Shown one piece after another: positions 1 through 13,414 of a DNA stretch of 64,000 nucleotides; position 1 is the first letter of the stretch, and each line of letters starts with the position of its first letter. Source of the DNA: Colius striatus (Eukaryota > Chordata > Aves > Coliiformes > Coliidae). Location of the stretch: assembly GCF_028858725.1 (NCBI RefSeq), contig NC_084790.1, positions 560,501 through 624,500 on the forward strand, read 5' to 3'. The position numbers and the translations under genes are program-made. The notes beneath the pieces were generated by a model. The model saw only the letters and a list, made by a program, of their open reading frames with translations, was not told the DNA's origin and did not search any database.

Positions 1-2
1 TG

Positions 3-951
<949 letters not shown>

Positions 952-952
952 G

Positions 953-3900
953 TGAGCGGCTGAGGGCAGGGCGAGGAGCGGGGTCGGTGCCGGTGTGAGC
1001 CCCGGGCTGTGCCGGGTGTTGTGGCGGCGCCGGAGCTGCTGGAGCCCCGCAGCGGGAGCCGGGCGGGGAGCCGCGGGAGGGGGCTCGGGGTGAAGCCCCC
1101 CGGCCGGGGAGCGGCGGCCGGAGCTTGGGCCGGTGGGGGGGCAGGAGTGGGGGGGCGGGTGTCGGCGCGGTCGGACCTTGTTGGGGACTGCGGCGGCTGC
1201 CGCCTGCGGCTGCAACGGGCGGACGGACCTAATTGAAACCCGCGAGGGCTTCAGCTGCCGGCGGCTTTGGGCTGGAGCCCGGCAGCAGCCCCGGGACTGG
1301 GGGGCACTGGGGAGGCAACGAGAGGTGTCTGAAAGCTGCCCCAGGAGGGTTTTGTTTGGCTCCCGGGGGGCATCTGCTGTGGGTTTGTGCCGTCTCCAAA
1401 TTGCTGGGTTACAGGGACCCAGGACTTTGTGATTCTGCTGCTGCGGGGAACCTCAGCTCACTCTGTGGTGCTGCCCCATTGCTGTGTCCCATGACAGCCC
1501 CACGTGTTCCCCCAGCACAGGAGGGAGGCTGAGCCTGGGCAGTTCCTCACCGTTCCCTGTGTCCATGTGCCCACTGAGCTGCAGCCCGGAGCAGCACCAA
1601 GGCTCTGGGTCTCTGCCCCGACGAGGTCTGAGCCTCTCGCAGCAGCAGCTAGGAAGAAAGTATTACTTTTCTTAAACAGAGCCCAATCCCTCTGCTGTGA
1701 AAAGGACAGGGGAGTAAGAGCTGGAAGCTCTGAAGAGGACACAAATGGCTGAGGCCAGAAAAGCTGCTTTTGGGCAAGTCTCCAGGAAATAAAAACGGGT
1801 GTTTAATGTAGTAAGTTAGAACAGTTTATTATCTCTTACTTTAATAACCAGCAGGGGAACAGAAACCCCTGACCAAAGGGGGGGCTTAAACCTCTCACCC
1901 AAATAACCCAACCAAGATTGTAAGCCCTCACCCAAACCGGGTTATTTATGTGAGCTAATGCGAGGGTCACATTCCCAATCCACCCTGCTCGCTCTACCAT
2001 GGGCCGTCCTTTCTGGTGCCAGAGGTGGGTCCATGGTGTGGGCGGGGGATTGGTGTGGGCAGAGCTTCTCGTAACGCCCCGGTGTGAGGGGAAGGGCAGA
2101 AGTGAGTGCGAGGCGCCGGGGCTGCGTGTGAGCCCGGGCGCTGAGCAGTCGGTGTCGGCTGGTGGGAGCGGCTGAGGGCAGGGCGAGGAGCGGGGTCGGT
2201 GCCGGTGTGAGCCCCGGGCTGTGCCGGGTGTTGTGGCGGCGGCGCCGGAGCTGCTGGAGCCCCGCAGCGGGAGCCGGGCGGGGAGCGGCGGGAGGGGGCT
2301 CGGGTTGAAGCCCCCCGGCCGGGGAGCGGCGGCCGGAGCTCGGGCCGGTGGGGGGGCAGGAGTGGGGGGGGGCGGGTGTCGGCGCGGTCGGACCTTGTTG
2401 GGGACTGCGGCGGCTGCCGCCTGCGGCTGCAACGGGCGGACGGACCTGATTGAAACCCGCGGGGCTTCAGCTGCCGGCGGCTTTGGGCTGGAGCCCGGGA
2501 GCAGCCCCGGGACTGCGGGGCACTGGGGAGGCACCGAGAGGTGAGAACCTGAAGTTATTTGCCCATCTTTGGCGTCAAACCTCTGTGAGCACAACGAGCG
2601 CCACAGGGAACCATCGCCCAGGGCAGCACAGAAACAGCCTTTGCCGTGAGCACATCACAAACAGCTTTTTGACTGCAAGCTCCACTCGTCTGCCAGGGGC
2701 TGAGTTTCTGCTGCAGCTGGTCCGTTATTGCCATGTCAGGGACTCTTGTTCCTAAGGTCCACGTTCCCTTCCATGCTGGGGGAAATGCTGCTGTGGGGTT
2801 CATTTCCACACAACCAGGGACTCAACCCCCTCACCCAAATAACCAAATGGGGACTTGAACCCCTCATCAGACCCTGGACTCTTTAGCTGAGCTGCTCAGA
2901 GGCTCTATAATCCCTGCCAGACCTACTCCCTGTTCTCTCTGACATGAGCCATCGGGTCTGTCACACGTGGAACGTCTCGTTCCCTCCGACTTTGTGCTGC
3001 CCGCAGCAGTTGATGCAAACAGCTACAGAGGGTGGGGACTGATCTGAAAAGCGAGCAGCGGGCAGCCCGTGTCCATCGCTGCTGGACTTGTGCAGCTGCA
3101 GCAGCTCCTGTGGGTGCCGCTGTGCTGGGCCCTTCAGCCCCTTGGCTGCACAGTCTGGGTTTGCCCAGCTCTGATTGGTGCTGTTCAGCCCCTTTGCTGC
3201 CTCGTGATTGGCGAAGCCGCGCCGGGCTGTGATTCCACCAGGTCCACAGCACATGCCCTTGGTGCGGCTCTGAGGCTCAACACACACGTTACAGTTGGGG
3301 TCTGTCTGTTACCTGAACAGCCGGCTGGGGAACACGAAGCCCTGAGCAGAGGGGGACTGCAGCTCCTGACCCCGATAAGCCAACAGTGATTTGAAGCCCT
3401 CATCTCCCGCGGGTTTCTCCAGGCTTTCGTGCAGCAGAGCGTGCGGCAATGAGCGGCTCTGCTGTGTGCCTGCGGGGGGCTGCTGCCGGGGCTTTGGAGG
3501 CTGAGAGCTGCCGGGGGCTGGTGCCAGAGGTGGGTTCATGGTGTGGGCGGGGGATTGGTGTGGGCAGAGCTTCTCGTAACGCCCCGGTGTGAGGGGAAGG
3601 GCAGAAGTGAGTGCGAGGCGCCAGGGCTGCGTGTGAGCCCGGGCGCTGAGCAGTCGGTGTCGGCTGGTGGGAGCGGCTGAGGGCAGGGCGAGGAGCGGGG
3701 TCGGTGCCGGTGTGAGCCCCGGGCTGTGCCGGGTGTTGTGGCGGCGCCGGAGCTGCCGGAGCCCCGCAGCGGGAGCCGGGCGGGGAGCGGCGGGAGGGGG
3801 CTCGGGTTGAAGCCCCCCGGCCGGGGAGCAGCGGCCGGAGCTTGGGCCGGAGGGGGGGCAGGAGTGGGGGGGCGGGTGTCGGCGCGGTCGGACCTTGTTG

Positions 3901-6900
3901 GGGACTGCGGCGGCTGCCGCCTGCGGCTGCAACGGGCGGACGGACCTGATTGAAACCCGCGGGGCTTCAGCTGCCGGCGGCTTTGGGCTGGAGCCCGGGA
4001 GCAGCCCTGGGTCAGCGGGACCCGGGGAGGCACCGAGAGGTGTCTGAAAGCTGCCCCAGGAGGATTTTGTTTGGCTCCCGGGGGGCATCCGCTGTAGTTT
4101 GTGCCCTCTCCAAATTGCTGGGTTACAGGGACCCAGGACTTTGTGATTCTGCTGCTGCGGGGAACCTCAGCTCACTCTGTGGTGCTGCCCCATTGCTGTG
4201 TCCCATGGCTGCCCCACGTGTTCCCCCAGCACAGGAGGGAGGCTGAGCCTGGGCAGTTCCTCACCGTTCCCTGTGTCCATGTGCCCACAGACCTGAGCTG
4301 CAGCCCGGAGCAGCACCAAGGCTCTGGGTCTCTGCCCCGACGAGGTCTGAGCCTCTCGCAGCAGCAGCTAGGAAGAAAGTATTACTTTTCTTAAACAGAG
4401 CCCAATCCCTCTGCTGTGAAAAGGACAGGGGAGTAAGAGCTGGAAGCTCTGAAGAGGACACAAATGGCTGAGGCCAGAAAAGCTGCTTTTGGGCAAGTCT
4501 CCAGGAAATAAAAACGGGTGTTTAATGTAGTAAGTTAGAACAGTTTATTATCTCTTACTTTAATAACCAGCAGGGGAACAGAAACCCCTGACCAAAGGGG
4601 GGGCTTAAACGTCTCACCCAAATAACCCAACCAAGATTGTAAGCCCTCAGCCAAACCGGGTTATTTATGTGAGCTAATGCGAGGGTCACATTCCCAGTCC
4701 ACCCTGCTCGCTCTGCCATGGGCCGTCCTTTCTGGTGCCAGAGGTGGGTTCATGGTGTGGGCGGGGGATTGGTGTGGGCAGAGCTTCTCGTAACGCCCCG
4801 GTGTGAGGGGAAGGGCAGAAGTGAGTGCGAGGCGCCAGGGCTGCGTGTGAGCCCGGGCGCTGAGCAGTCGGTGTCGGCTGGTGGGAGCGGCTGAGGGCAG
4901 GGCGAGGAGCGGGGTCGGTGCCGGTGTGAGCCCCGGGCTGTGCCGGGTGTTGTGGCGGCGCCGGAGCTGCCGGAGCCCCGCAGCGGGAGCCGGGCGGGGA
5001 GCGGCGGGAGGGGGCTCGGGTTGAAGCCCCCCGGCCGGGGAGCAGCGGCCGGAGCTTGGGCCGGTGGGGGGGCAGGAGTGGGGGGGCGGGTGTCGGCGCG
5101 GTCGGACCTTGTTGGGGACTGCGGCGGCTGCCGCCTGCGGCTGCAACGGGCGGACGGACCTGATTGAAACCCGCGGGCGCTTCAGCTGCCGGCGGCTTTG
5201 GGCTGGAGCCCGGGAGCAGCCCCGGGACAGGGGGACCCGGGGAGGCACCGAGAGGTGAGAACCTGAAGTTATTTGCCCATCTTTGGCGTCAAACCTCTGT
5301 GAGCACAACGAGTGCCACAGGGAACCATTGCCCAGGGCAGCACAGAAACAGCCTTTGCCGTGAGCACATCACAAACAGCTTTTTGACTACAGCTACAGAG
5401 GGTGGGGACTGATCTGAAAAGCGAGCAGCGGGCAGCCCGTGTCCATCGCTGCTGGCCTTGTGCAGCTGCAGCAGCTCCTGTGGGTGCCGCTGTGCTGGGC
5501 CCTTCCAGCCCCTTGGCTGCACAGTCTGGGTTTGCCCAGCTCTGATTGGTGCTGTTCAGCCCCTTTACTGCCTCGTGATTGGCGAAGCCGCGCCGGGCTG
5601 TGATTCCACCAGGTCCACAGCACATGCCCTTGGTGCGGCTCTGAGGCTCAACACACACGTTACAGTTGGGGTCTGTCTGTTACCTGAACAGCCGGCTGGG
5701 GAACACGAAGCCCTGAGCAGAGGGGGACTGCAGCTCCTGACCCCGATAACCCAGCAGTGATTTGAAGCCCTCATCTCCCGCGGGTTTCTCCAGGCTTTCG
5801 TGCAGCAGAGCTGGCGGCAATGAGCGGCTCTGCTGTGTGCCTGCGGGGGGCTGCTGCCGGGGCTCTGGAGGCTGAGAGCTGCCGGGGGCTGGTGCCAGAG
5901 GTGGGTTCATGGTGTGGGCGGGGGATTGGTGTGGGCAGAGCTTCTCGTAACGCCCCGGTGTGAGGGGAAGGGCAGAAGTGAGTGCGAGGCGCCAGGGCTG
6001 CGTGTGAGCCCGGGCGCTGAGCAGTCGGTGTCGGCTGGTGGGAGCGGCTGAGGGCAGGGCGAGGAGCGGGGTCGGTGCCGGTGTGAGCCCCGGGCTGTGC
6101 CGGGTGTTGTGGCGGCGCCGGAGCTGCTGGAGCCCCGCAGCGGGAGCCGGGCGGGGAGCGGCGGGAGGGGGCTCGGGGTGAAGCCCCCCGGCCGGGGAGC
6201 GGCGGCCGGAGCTCGGGCCGGTGGGGGGGCAGGAGTGGGGGGGCGGGTGTCGGCGCGGTCGGACCTTGTTGGGGACTGCGGCGGCTGCCGCCTGCGGCTG
6301 CAACGGGCGGACGGACCTGATTGAAACCCGCGGGGCTTCAGCTGCCGGCGGCTTTGGGCTGGAGCCCGGGAGCAGCCCTGGGTCAGCGGGACCCGGGGAG
6401 GCACCGAGAGGTGTCTGAAAGCTGCCCCAGGAGGGTTTTGTTTGGCTCCCGGGGGGCATCCGCTGTAGTTTGTGCCCTCTCCAAATTGCTGGGTTACAGG
6501 GACCCAGGACTTTGTGATTCTGCTGCTGCGGGGAACCTCAGCTCACTCTGTGGTGCTGCCCCATTGCTGTGTCCCATGGCTGCCCCACGTGTTCCCCCAG
6601 CACAGGAGGGAGGCTGAGCCTGGGCAGTTCCTCACCGTTCCCTGTGTCCATGTGCCCACAGACCTGAGCTGCAGCCCGGAGCAGCACCAAGGCTCTGGGT
6701 CTCTGCCCCGACGAGGTCTGAGCCTCTCGCAGCAGCAGCTAGGAAGAAAGTATTACTTTTCTTAAACAGAGCCCAATCCCTCTGCTGTGAAAAGGACAGG
6801 GGAGTAAGAGCTGGAAGCTCTGAAGAGGACACAAATGGCTGAGGCCAGAAAAGCTGCTTTTGGGCAAGTCTCCAGGAAATAAAAACGGGTGTTTAATGTA

Positions 6901-9900
6901 GTAAGTTAGAACAGTTTATTATCTCTTACTTTAATAACCAGCAGGGGAACAGAAACCCCTGACCAAAGGGGGGGCTTAAACCTCTCACCCAAATAACCCA
7001 ACCAAGATTGTAAGCCCTCAGCCAAACCGCGTTATTTATGTGAGCTAATGCGAGGGTCACATTCCCAGTCCACCCTGCTCGCTCTGCCATGGGCCGTCCT
7101 TTCTGGTGCCAGAGGTGGGTTCATGGTGTGGGCGGGGGGTTGGTGTGGGCAGAGCTTCTCGTAACGCCCCGGTGTGAGGGGAAGGGCAGAAGTGAGTGCG
7201 AGGCGCCAGGGCTGCGTGTGAGCCCGGGCGCTGAGCAGTCGGTGTCGGCTGGTGGGAGCGGCTGAGGGCAGGGCGAGGAGCGGGGTCGGTGCCGGTGTGA
7301 GCCCCGGGCTGTGCCGGAGCTGCTGGAGCCCCGCAGCGGGAGCCGGGCGGGGAGCGGCGGGAGAGGGCTCGGGGTGAAGCCCCCCGGCCGGGGAGCGGCG
7401 GCCGGAGCTTGGGCCGGTGGGGGGGCAGGAGTGGGGGGGCGGGTGTCGGCGCGGTCGGACCTTGTTGGGGACTGCGGCGGCTGCCGCCTGCGGCTGCAAC
7501 GGGCGGACGGACCTGATTGAAACCCGCGGGGCTTCAGCTGCCGGCGGCTTTGGGCTGGAGCCCGGGAGCAGCCCCGGGACAGGAGGGCACTGGGGAGGCA
7601 CCGAGAGGTGAGAACCTGAAGTTATTTGCCCATCTTTGGCGTCAAACCTCTGTGAGCACAACGAGTGCCACAGGGAACCATTGCCCAGGGCAGCACAGAA
7701 ACAGCCTTTGCCGTGAGCACATCACAAACAGCTTTTTGACTACAGCTACAGAGGGTGGGGACTGATCTGAAAAGCGAGCAGCGGGCAGCCCGTGTCCATC
7801 GCTGCTGGCCTTGTGCAGCTGCAGCAGCTCCTGTGGGTGCCGCTGTGCTGGGCCCTTCCAGCCCCTTGGCTGCACAGTCTGGGTTTGCCCAGCTCTGATT
7901 GGTGCTGTTCAGCCCCTTTGCTGCCTCGTGATTGGCGAAGCCGCGCCGGGCTGTGATTCCACCAGGTCCACAGCACATGCCCTTGGTGCGGCTCTGAGGC
8001 TCAACACACACGTTACAGTTGGGGTCTGTCTGTTACCTGAACAGCCGGCTGGGGAACACGAAGCCCTGAGCAGAGGGGGACTGCAGCTCCTGACCCCGAT
8101 AAGCCAACAGTGATTTGAAGCCCTCATCTCCCGCGGGTTTCTCCAGGCTTTCCTGCAGCAGAGCTGGCGGCAATGAGCGGCTCTGCTGTGTGCCTGCGGG
8201 GGGCTGCTGCCGGGGCTCTGGAGGCTGAGAGCTGCCGGGGGCTGGTGCCAGAGGTGGGTCCATGGTGTGGGCGGGGGATTGGTGTGGGCAGAGCTTCTCG
8301 TAACGCCCCGGTGTGAGGGGAAGGGCAGAAGTGAGTGCGAGGCGCCGGGGCTGCGTGTGAGCCCGGGCGCTGAGCAGTCGGTGTCGGCTGGTGGGAGCGG
8401 CTGAGGGCAGGGCGAGGAGCGGGGTCGGTGCCGGTGTGAGCCCCGGGCTGTGCCGGGTGTTGTGGCGGCGGCGCCGGAGCTGCTGGAGCCCCGCAGCGGG
8501 AGCCGGGCGGGGAGCGGCGGGAGGGGGCTCGGGGTGAAGCCCCCCGGCCGGGGAGCGGCGGCCGGAGCTCGGGCCGGTGGGGGGGCAGGAGTGGGGGGGC
8601 GGGTGTCGGCGCGGTCGGACCTTGTTGGGGACTGCGGCGGCTGCCGCCTGCGGCTGCAACGGGCGGACGGACCTGATTGAAACCCGCGGGGCTTCAGCTG
8701 CCGGCGGCTTTGGGCTGGAGCCCGTGAGCAGCCCCGGGACTGCGGGGCACTGGGGAGGCACCGAGAGGTGAGAACCCGAAGTTATTTGCCCATCTTTGGC
8801 GTCAAACCTCTGTGAGCACAACGAGCGCCACAGGGAACCATCGCCCAGGGCAGCACAGAAACAGCCTTTGCCGTGAGCACGTCAGAAACAGCTTTTTGAC
8901 TGCAAGCTCCACTCGACTGCCAGGGGCTGAGTTTCTGCTGCAGCTGGTCCGTTATTGCCATGTCAGGGACTCTTGTTCCTAAGGTCCACGTTCCCTTCCA
9001 TGCTGGGGGAAATGCTGCTGTGGGGTTCATTTCCACACAACCAGGGACTCAACGCCCTCACCCAAATAACCAAATGGGGACTTGAACCCCTCATCAGACC
9101 CTGGACTCTTTAGCTGAGCTGCTCAGAGGCTCTACAATCCCTGCCAGACCTGCTCCCTGTTCTCTCTGACATGAGCCATCGGGTCTGTCACACGTGGAAC
9201 GTCTCGTTCCCTCCGACTTTGTGCTGCCCACAGCAGTTGATGCAAACAGCTACAGAGGGTGGGGACTGATCTGAAAAGCGAGCAGCGGGCAGCCCGTGTC
9301 CATCGCTGCTGGCCTTGTGCAGCTGCAGCAGCTCCTGTGGGTGCCGCTGTGCTGGGCCCTTCCAGCCCCTTGGCTGCACAGTCTGGGTTTGCCCAGCTCT
9401 GATTGGTGCTGTTCAGCCCCTTTGCTGCCTCGTGATTGGCGAAGCCGCGCCGGGCTGTGATTCCACCAGGTCCACAGCACATGCCCTTGGTGCGGCTCTG
9501 AGGCTCAACACACACGTTACAGTTGGGGTCTGTCTGTTACCTGAACAGCCGGCTGGGGAACACGAAGCCCTGAGCAGAGGGGGGACTGCAGCTCCTGACC
9601 CCGATAAGCCAACAGTGATTTGAAGCCCTCATCTCCCGCGGGTTTCTCCAGGCTTTCGTGCAGCAGAGCTGGCGGCAATGAGCGGCTCTGCTGTGTGCCT
9701 GCGGGGGGCTGCTGCCGGGGCTCTGGAGGCTGAGAGCTGCCGGGGGCTGGTGCCAGAGGTGGGTTCATGGTGTGGGCGGGGGATTGGTGTGGGCAGAGCC
9801 TCTCGTAACGCCCCGGTGTGAGGGGAAGGGCAGAAGTGAGTGCGAGGCGCCAGGGCTGCGTGTGAGCCCGGGCGCTGAGCAGTCGGTGTCGGCTGGTGGG

Positions 9901-12690
9901 AGCGGCTGAGGGCAGGGCGAGGAGCGGGGTCGGTGCCGGTGTGAGCCCCGGGCTGTGCCGGGTGTTGTGGCGGCGCCGGAGCTGCCGGAGCCCCGCAGCG
10001 GGAGCCGGGCGGGGAGCGGCGGGAGGGGGCTCGGGGTGAAGCCCCCCGGCCGGGGAGCAGCGGCCGGAGCTTGGGCCGGAGGGGGGGCAGGAGTGGGGGG
10101 GCGGGTGTCGGCGCGGTCGGACCTTGTTGGGGACTGCGGCGGCTGCCGCCTGCGGCTGCAACGGGCGGACGGACCTGATTGAAACCCGCGGGGCTTCAGC
10201 TGCCGGCGGCTTTGGGCTGGAGCCCGGGGGCAGCCCCCGGGACAGGGGGACCCGGGGAGGCACCGAGAGGTGTCTGAAAGCTGCCCCAGGAGGGTTTTGT
10301 TTGGCTCCCGGGGGGCATCCGCTGTAGTTTGTGCCCTCTCCAAATTGCTGGGTTACAGGGACCCAGGACTTTGTGATTCTGCTGCTGCGGGGAACCTCAG
10401 CTCACTCTGTGGTGCTGCCCCATTGCTGTGTCCCATGGCTGCCCCACGTGTTCCCCCAGCACAGGAGGGAGGCTGAGCCTGGGCAGTTCCTCACCGTTCC
10501 CTGTGTCCATGTGCCCACAGACCTGAGCTGCAGCCCGGAGCAGCACCAAGGCTCTGGGTCTCTGCCCCGACGAGGTCTGAGCCTCTCGCAGCAGCAGCTA
10601 GGAAGAAAGTATTACTTTTCTTAAACAGAGCCCAATCCCTCTGCTGTGAAAAGGACAGGGGAGTAAGAGCTGGAAGCTCTGAAGAGGACACAAATGGCTG
10701 AGGCCAGAAAAGCTGCTTTTGGGCAAGTCTCCAGGAAATAAAAACGGGTGTTTAATGTAGTAAGTTAGAACAGTTTATTATCTCTTACTTTAATAACCAG
10801 CAGGGGAACAGAAACCCCTGACCAAAGGGGGGGCTTAAACGTCTCACCCAAATAACCCAACCAAGATTGTAAGCCCTCAGCCAAACCGGGTTATTTATGT
10901 GAGCTAATGCGAGGGTCACATTCCCAGTCCACCCTGCTCGCTCTGCCATGGGCCGTCCTTTCTGGTGCCAGAGGTGGGTTCATGGTGTGGGCGGGGGATT
11001 GGTGTGGGCAGAGCTTCTCGTAACGCCCCGGTGTGAGGGGAAGGGCAGAAGTGAGTGCGAGGCGCCAGGGCTGCGTGTGAGCCCGGGCGCTGAGCAGTCG
11101 GTGTCGGCTGGTGGGAGCGGCTGAGGGCAGGGCGAGGAGCGGGGTCGGTGCCGGTGTGAGCCCCGGGCTGTGCCGGGTGTTGTGGCGGCGCCGGAGCTGC
11201 CGGAGCCCCGCAGCGGGAGCCGGGCGGGGAGCGGCGGGAGAGGGCTCGGGGTGAAGCCCCCCGGCCGGGGAGCGGCGGCCGGAGCTTGGGCCGGTGGGGG
11301 GGCAGGAGTGGGGGGGCGGGTGTCGGCGCGGTCGGACCTTGTTGGGGACTGCGGCGGCTGCCGCCTGCGGCTGCAACGGGCGGACGGACCTGATTGAAAC
11401 CCGCGGGCGCTTCAGCTGCCGGCGGCTTTGGGCTGGAGCCCGGGAGCAGCCCCGGGACAGGGGGACCCGGGGAGGCACCGAGAGGTGAGAACCTGAAGTT
11501 ATTTGCCCATCTTTGGCGTCAAACCTCTGTGAGCACAACGAGTGCCACAGGGAACCATTGCCCAGGGCAGCACAGAAACAGCCTTTGCCGTGAGCACATC
11601 ACAAACAGCTTTTTGACTACAGCTACAGAGGGTGGGGACTGATCTGAAAAGCGAGCAGCGGGCAGCCCGTGTCCATCGCTGCTGGCCTTGTGCAGCTGCA
11701 GCAGCTCCTGTGGGTGCCGCTGTGCTGGGCCCTTCAGCCCCTTGGCTGCACAGTCTGGGTTTGCCCAGCTCTGATTGGTGCTGTTCAGCCCCTTTGCTGC
11801 CTCGTGATTGGCGAAGCCGCGCCGGGCTGTGATTCCACCAGGTCCACAGCACATGCCCTTGGTGCGGCTCTGAGGCTCAACACACACGTTACAGTTGGGG
11901 TCTGTCTGTTACCTGAACAGCCGGCTGGGGAACACGAAGCCCTGAGCAGAGGGGGACTGCAGCTCCTGACCCCGATAACCCAGCAGTGATTTGAAGCCCT
12001 CATCTCCCGCGGGTTTCTCCAGGCTTTCCTGCAGCAGAGCTGGCGGCAATGAGCGGCTCTGCTGTGTGCCTGCGGGGGGCTGCTGCCGGGGCTCTGGAGG
12101 CTGAGAGCTGCCGGGGGCTGGTGCCAGAGGTGGGTCCATGGTGTGGGCGGGGGATTGGTGTGGGCAGAGCTTCTCGTAACGTCCCGGTGTGAGGGGAAGG
12201 GCAGAAGTGAGTGCGAGGCGCCAGGGCTGCGTGTGAGCCCGGGCGCTGGGAGCTGTCGGTGTCGGCTGGTGGGAGCGGCTGAGGGCAGGGCGAGGAGCGG
12301 GGTCGGTGCCGGTGTGAGCCCCGGGCTGTGCCGGGTGTTGTGGCGGCGCCGGAGCTGCCGGAGCCCCGCAGCGGGAGCCGGGCGGGGAGCGGCGGGAGGG
12401 GGCTCGGGGTGAAGCCCCCCGGCCGGGGAGCGGCGGCCGGAGCTTGGGCCGGTGGGGGGGCAGGAGTGGGGGGGCGGGTGTCGGCGCGGTCGGACCTTGT
12501 TGGGGACTGCGGCGGCTGCCGCCTGCGGCTGCAACGGGCGGACGGACCTGATTGAAACCCGCGGGGCTTCAGCTGCCGGCGGCTTTGGGCTGGAGCCCGG
12601 GAGCAGCCCCGGGACTGCGGGGCACTGGGGAGGCACCGAGAGGTGAGAACCTGAAGTTATTTGCCCATCTTTGGCGTCAAACCTCTGTGA
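953..12690. repeat. Tandem array of ten GC-rich CpG-island cores with two alternating linker types
   Basis: A ~520 bp core recurs ten times with very high identity by eye. Approximate copies: 953–1322 (5'-truncated), 2015–2540, 3521–4041, 4735–5255, 5891–6412, 7106–7608, 8244–8768, 9748–10270, 10965–11485, 12120–12643. Each core is CpG-dense, carries GC boxes (GGGGGGCGGG) and ends ...GGAGGCACCGAGAG. Type A linkers (~692 bp; after copies 1, 3, 5, 8) start GTGTCTGAAAGC and contain AATAAA. Type B linkers start GTGAGAAC: long (~980 bp) after copies 2 and 7, short (~635 bp) after copies 4, 6, 9. A stub follows copy 10. Period is 1.14–1.5 kb, and an A+B pair is 2.37–2.7 kb. The array fuses at its left edge to the donor of the kinase exon ending at 951 and decays into unique DNA near 12690. 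It resembles no transposon I recognise. High identity implies recent expansion or gene conversion. Confidence 0.93.
3174..3558 (+). promoter_or_regulatory. Inverted CCAAT boxes in type B linker leading into a CpG core (representative copy)
   Basis: Three ATTGG motifs (inverted CCAAT, candidate NF-Y sites) lie at 3174–3178, 3207–3211 and 3554–3558. The first two are 33 bp apart and the third is at the start of the next CpG core, with GC boxes following. The same layout recurs in the other complete B linkers (for example from about 5540, 7895, 9400 and 11770). The third motif is kept at the head of the cores in general. This looks like a TATA-less CpG promoter, but promoter activity is an inference. 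Confidence 0.4.
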
Positions 12691-13175
12691 GGAGGAGGAA
12701 GGTGGGAGTGCTGCAGCTACAGGGGAGGCTGGAGCAATGCCAGCGTGGCCGTGCCACCCCAGCTCTGGAGCTCTTCGAGCAGTGGGGAGAGGAGTGGGGA
12801 GTGATGGGGATGAAGCCTCCACTAGCAGCTCCCACCGTGACCCAGCCAGGGCTCCTGTCCCAGGGGAGCTCTGGAGTCCCATAAGAGGAGGTCGCTGTGG
12901 TGTGTCAGAGCTGGAACCTGCTCTGCCTGGGGCTCACTGGTCTCTTCCCTTCTTGGAAACAGCATATGCAAATTGAGAAGGAACTTAATTAGGAAGGTGG
13001 TGCGTGGCGCTCCGGGCTGGAGCACAGGGAGCCCCTTTGAACCATGTGAATGTCTCTCTCCATCACTTGCCAGGCTGGAGGTGATTCCTCTCAGGGTTCA
13101 GCCATGGCTTGTTCACAGCCAGGCAGACATCTCCTGCCAGAGCTCACCTGCTTTCTCTTCCTTCCGTCTCTTCAG

Positions 13176-13414
13176 TGGCAGAAGTGGATTCTTCCTTAGA
13201 GACAAACAATCTAAACCGTTCCATATTCTATCCCTGGTGTTTGTTTTCCCTTCCCAGAGGAAGGAAGGGAAGCTCCTCTACCCTTCTCTTGATGTTCACA
13301 CACATCATGTCCCATTTTTTTACCCAATATCTGCTCCGTGTTTTCCTCGTCCCACAGACTCTGAACTCACAGCCCCCTTGGGAAGCAGGCTGCATGCCTC
13401 CAAGCTGCAGATGA
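13176..13414 (+). CDS. Candidate terminal exon of the MYLK-like gene
   Basis: A strong acceptor, with a long pyrimidine tract ending CTCTTCAG at 13175, precedes an open frame. In phase with the exon ending at 951 it reads VAEVDSSLETNNLNRS and continues to a TGA at 13412–13414. The join would give ...SEARDEE|VAEVDSSLE. The frame match and the following AATAAA at 14257 support it, but I recognise no domain, and the second half (IFYPWCLFSLP...) does not look protein-like. A competing acceptor at 13257 would give a tail of about eleven residues ending at 13292. If either is right, the repeat array is intronic. Confidence 0.3.

Noticed and set aside
3032-3403. Possible small gene in B linkers (about 100-aa frames on both strands)
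   Set aside because: Several overlapping frames of similar length on both strands, no family resemblance, and no consistent start or stop context.
9070-9125. tRNA or tRNA-derived SINE in long B linkers
   Set aside because: The minus strand has a good B-box-like GGTTCAAGTCCCC, but no convincing acceptor stem, anticodon arm or A box; it is also absent from short B linkers.
953-12690. Retroviral or LTR element as the source of the array
   Set aside because: No terminal repeats with TG...CA ends, primer site, or recognisable gag, pol or env-like frames; the linkers do not pair as LTRs.
11785-12882. 365-aa minus-strand open frame, and 160–260-aa relatives in each array unit
   Set aside because: Pro/Arg/Ala-rich reading of GC-rich DNA. 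Copies are too recently duplicated for frame retention to mean selection, overlapping frames on both strands are also open, and no domain is recognisable.
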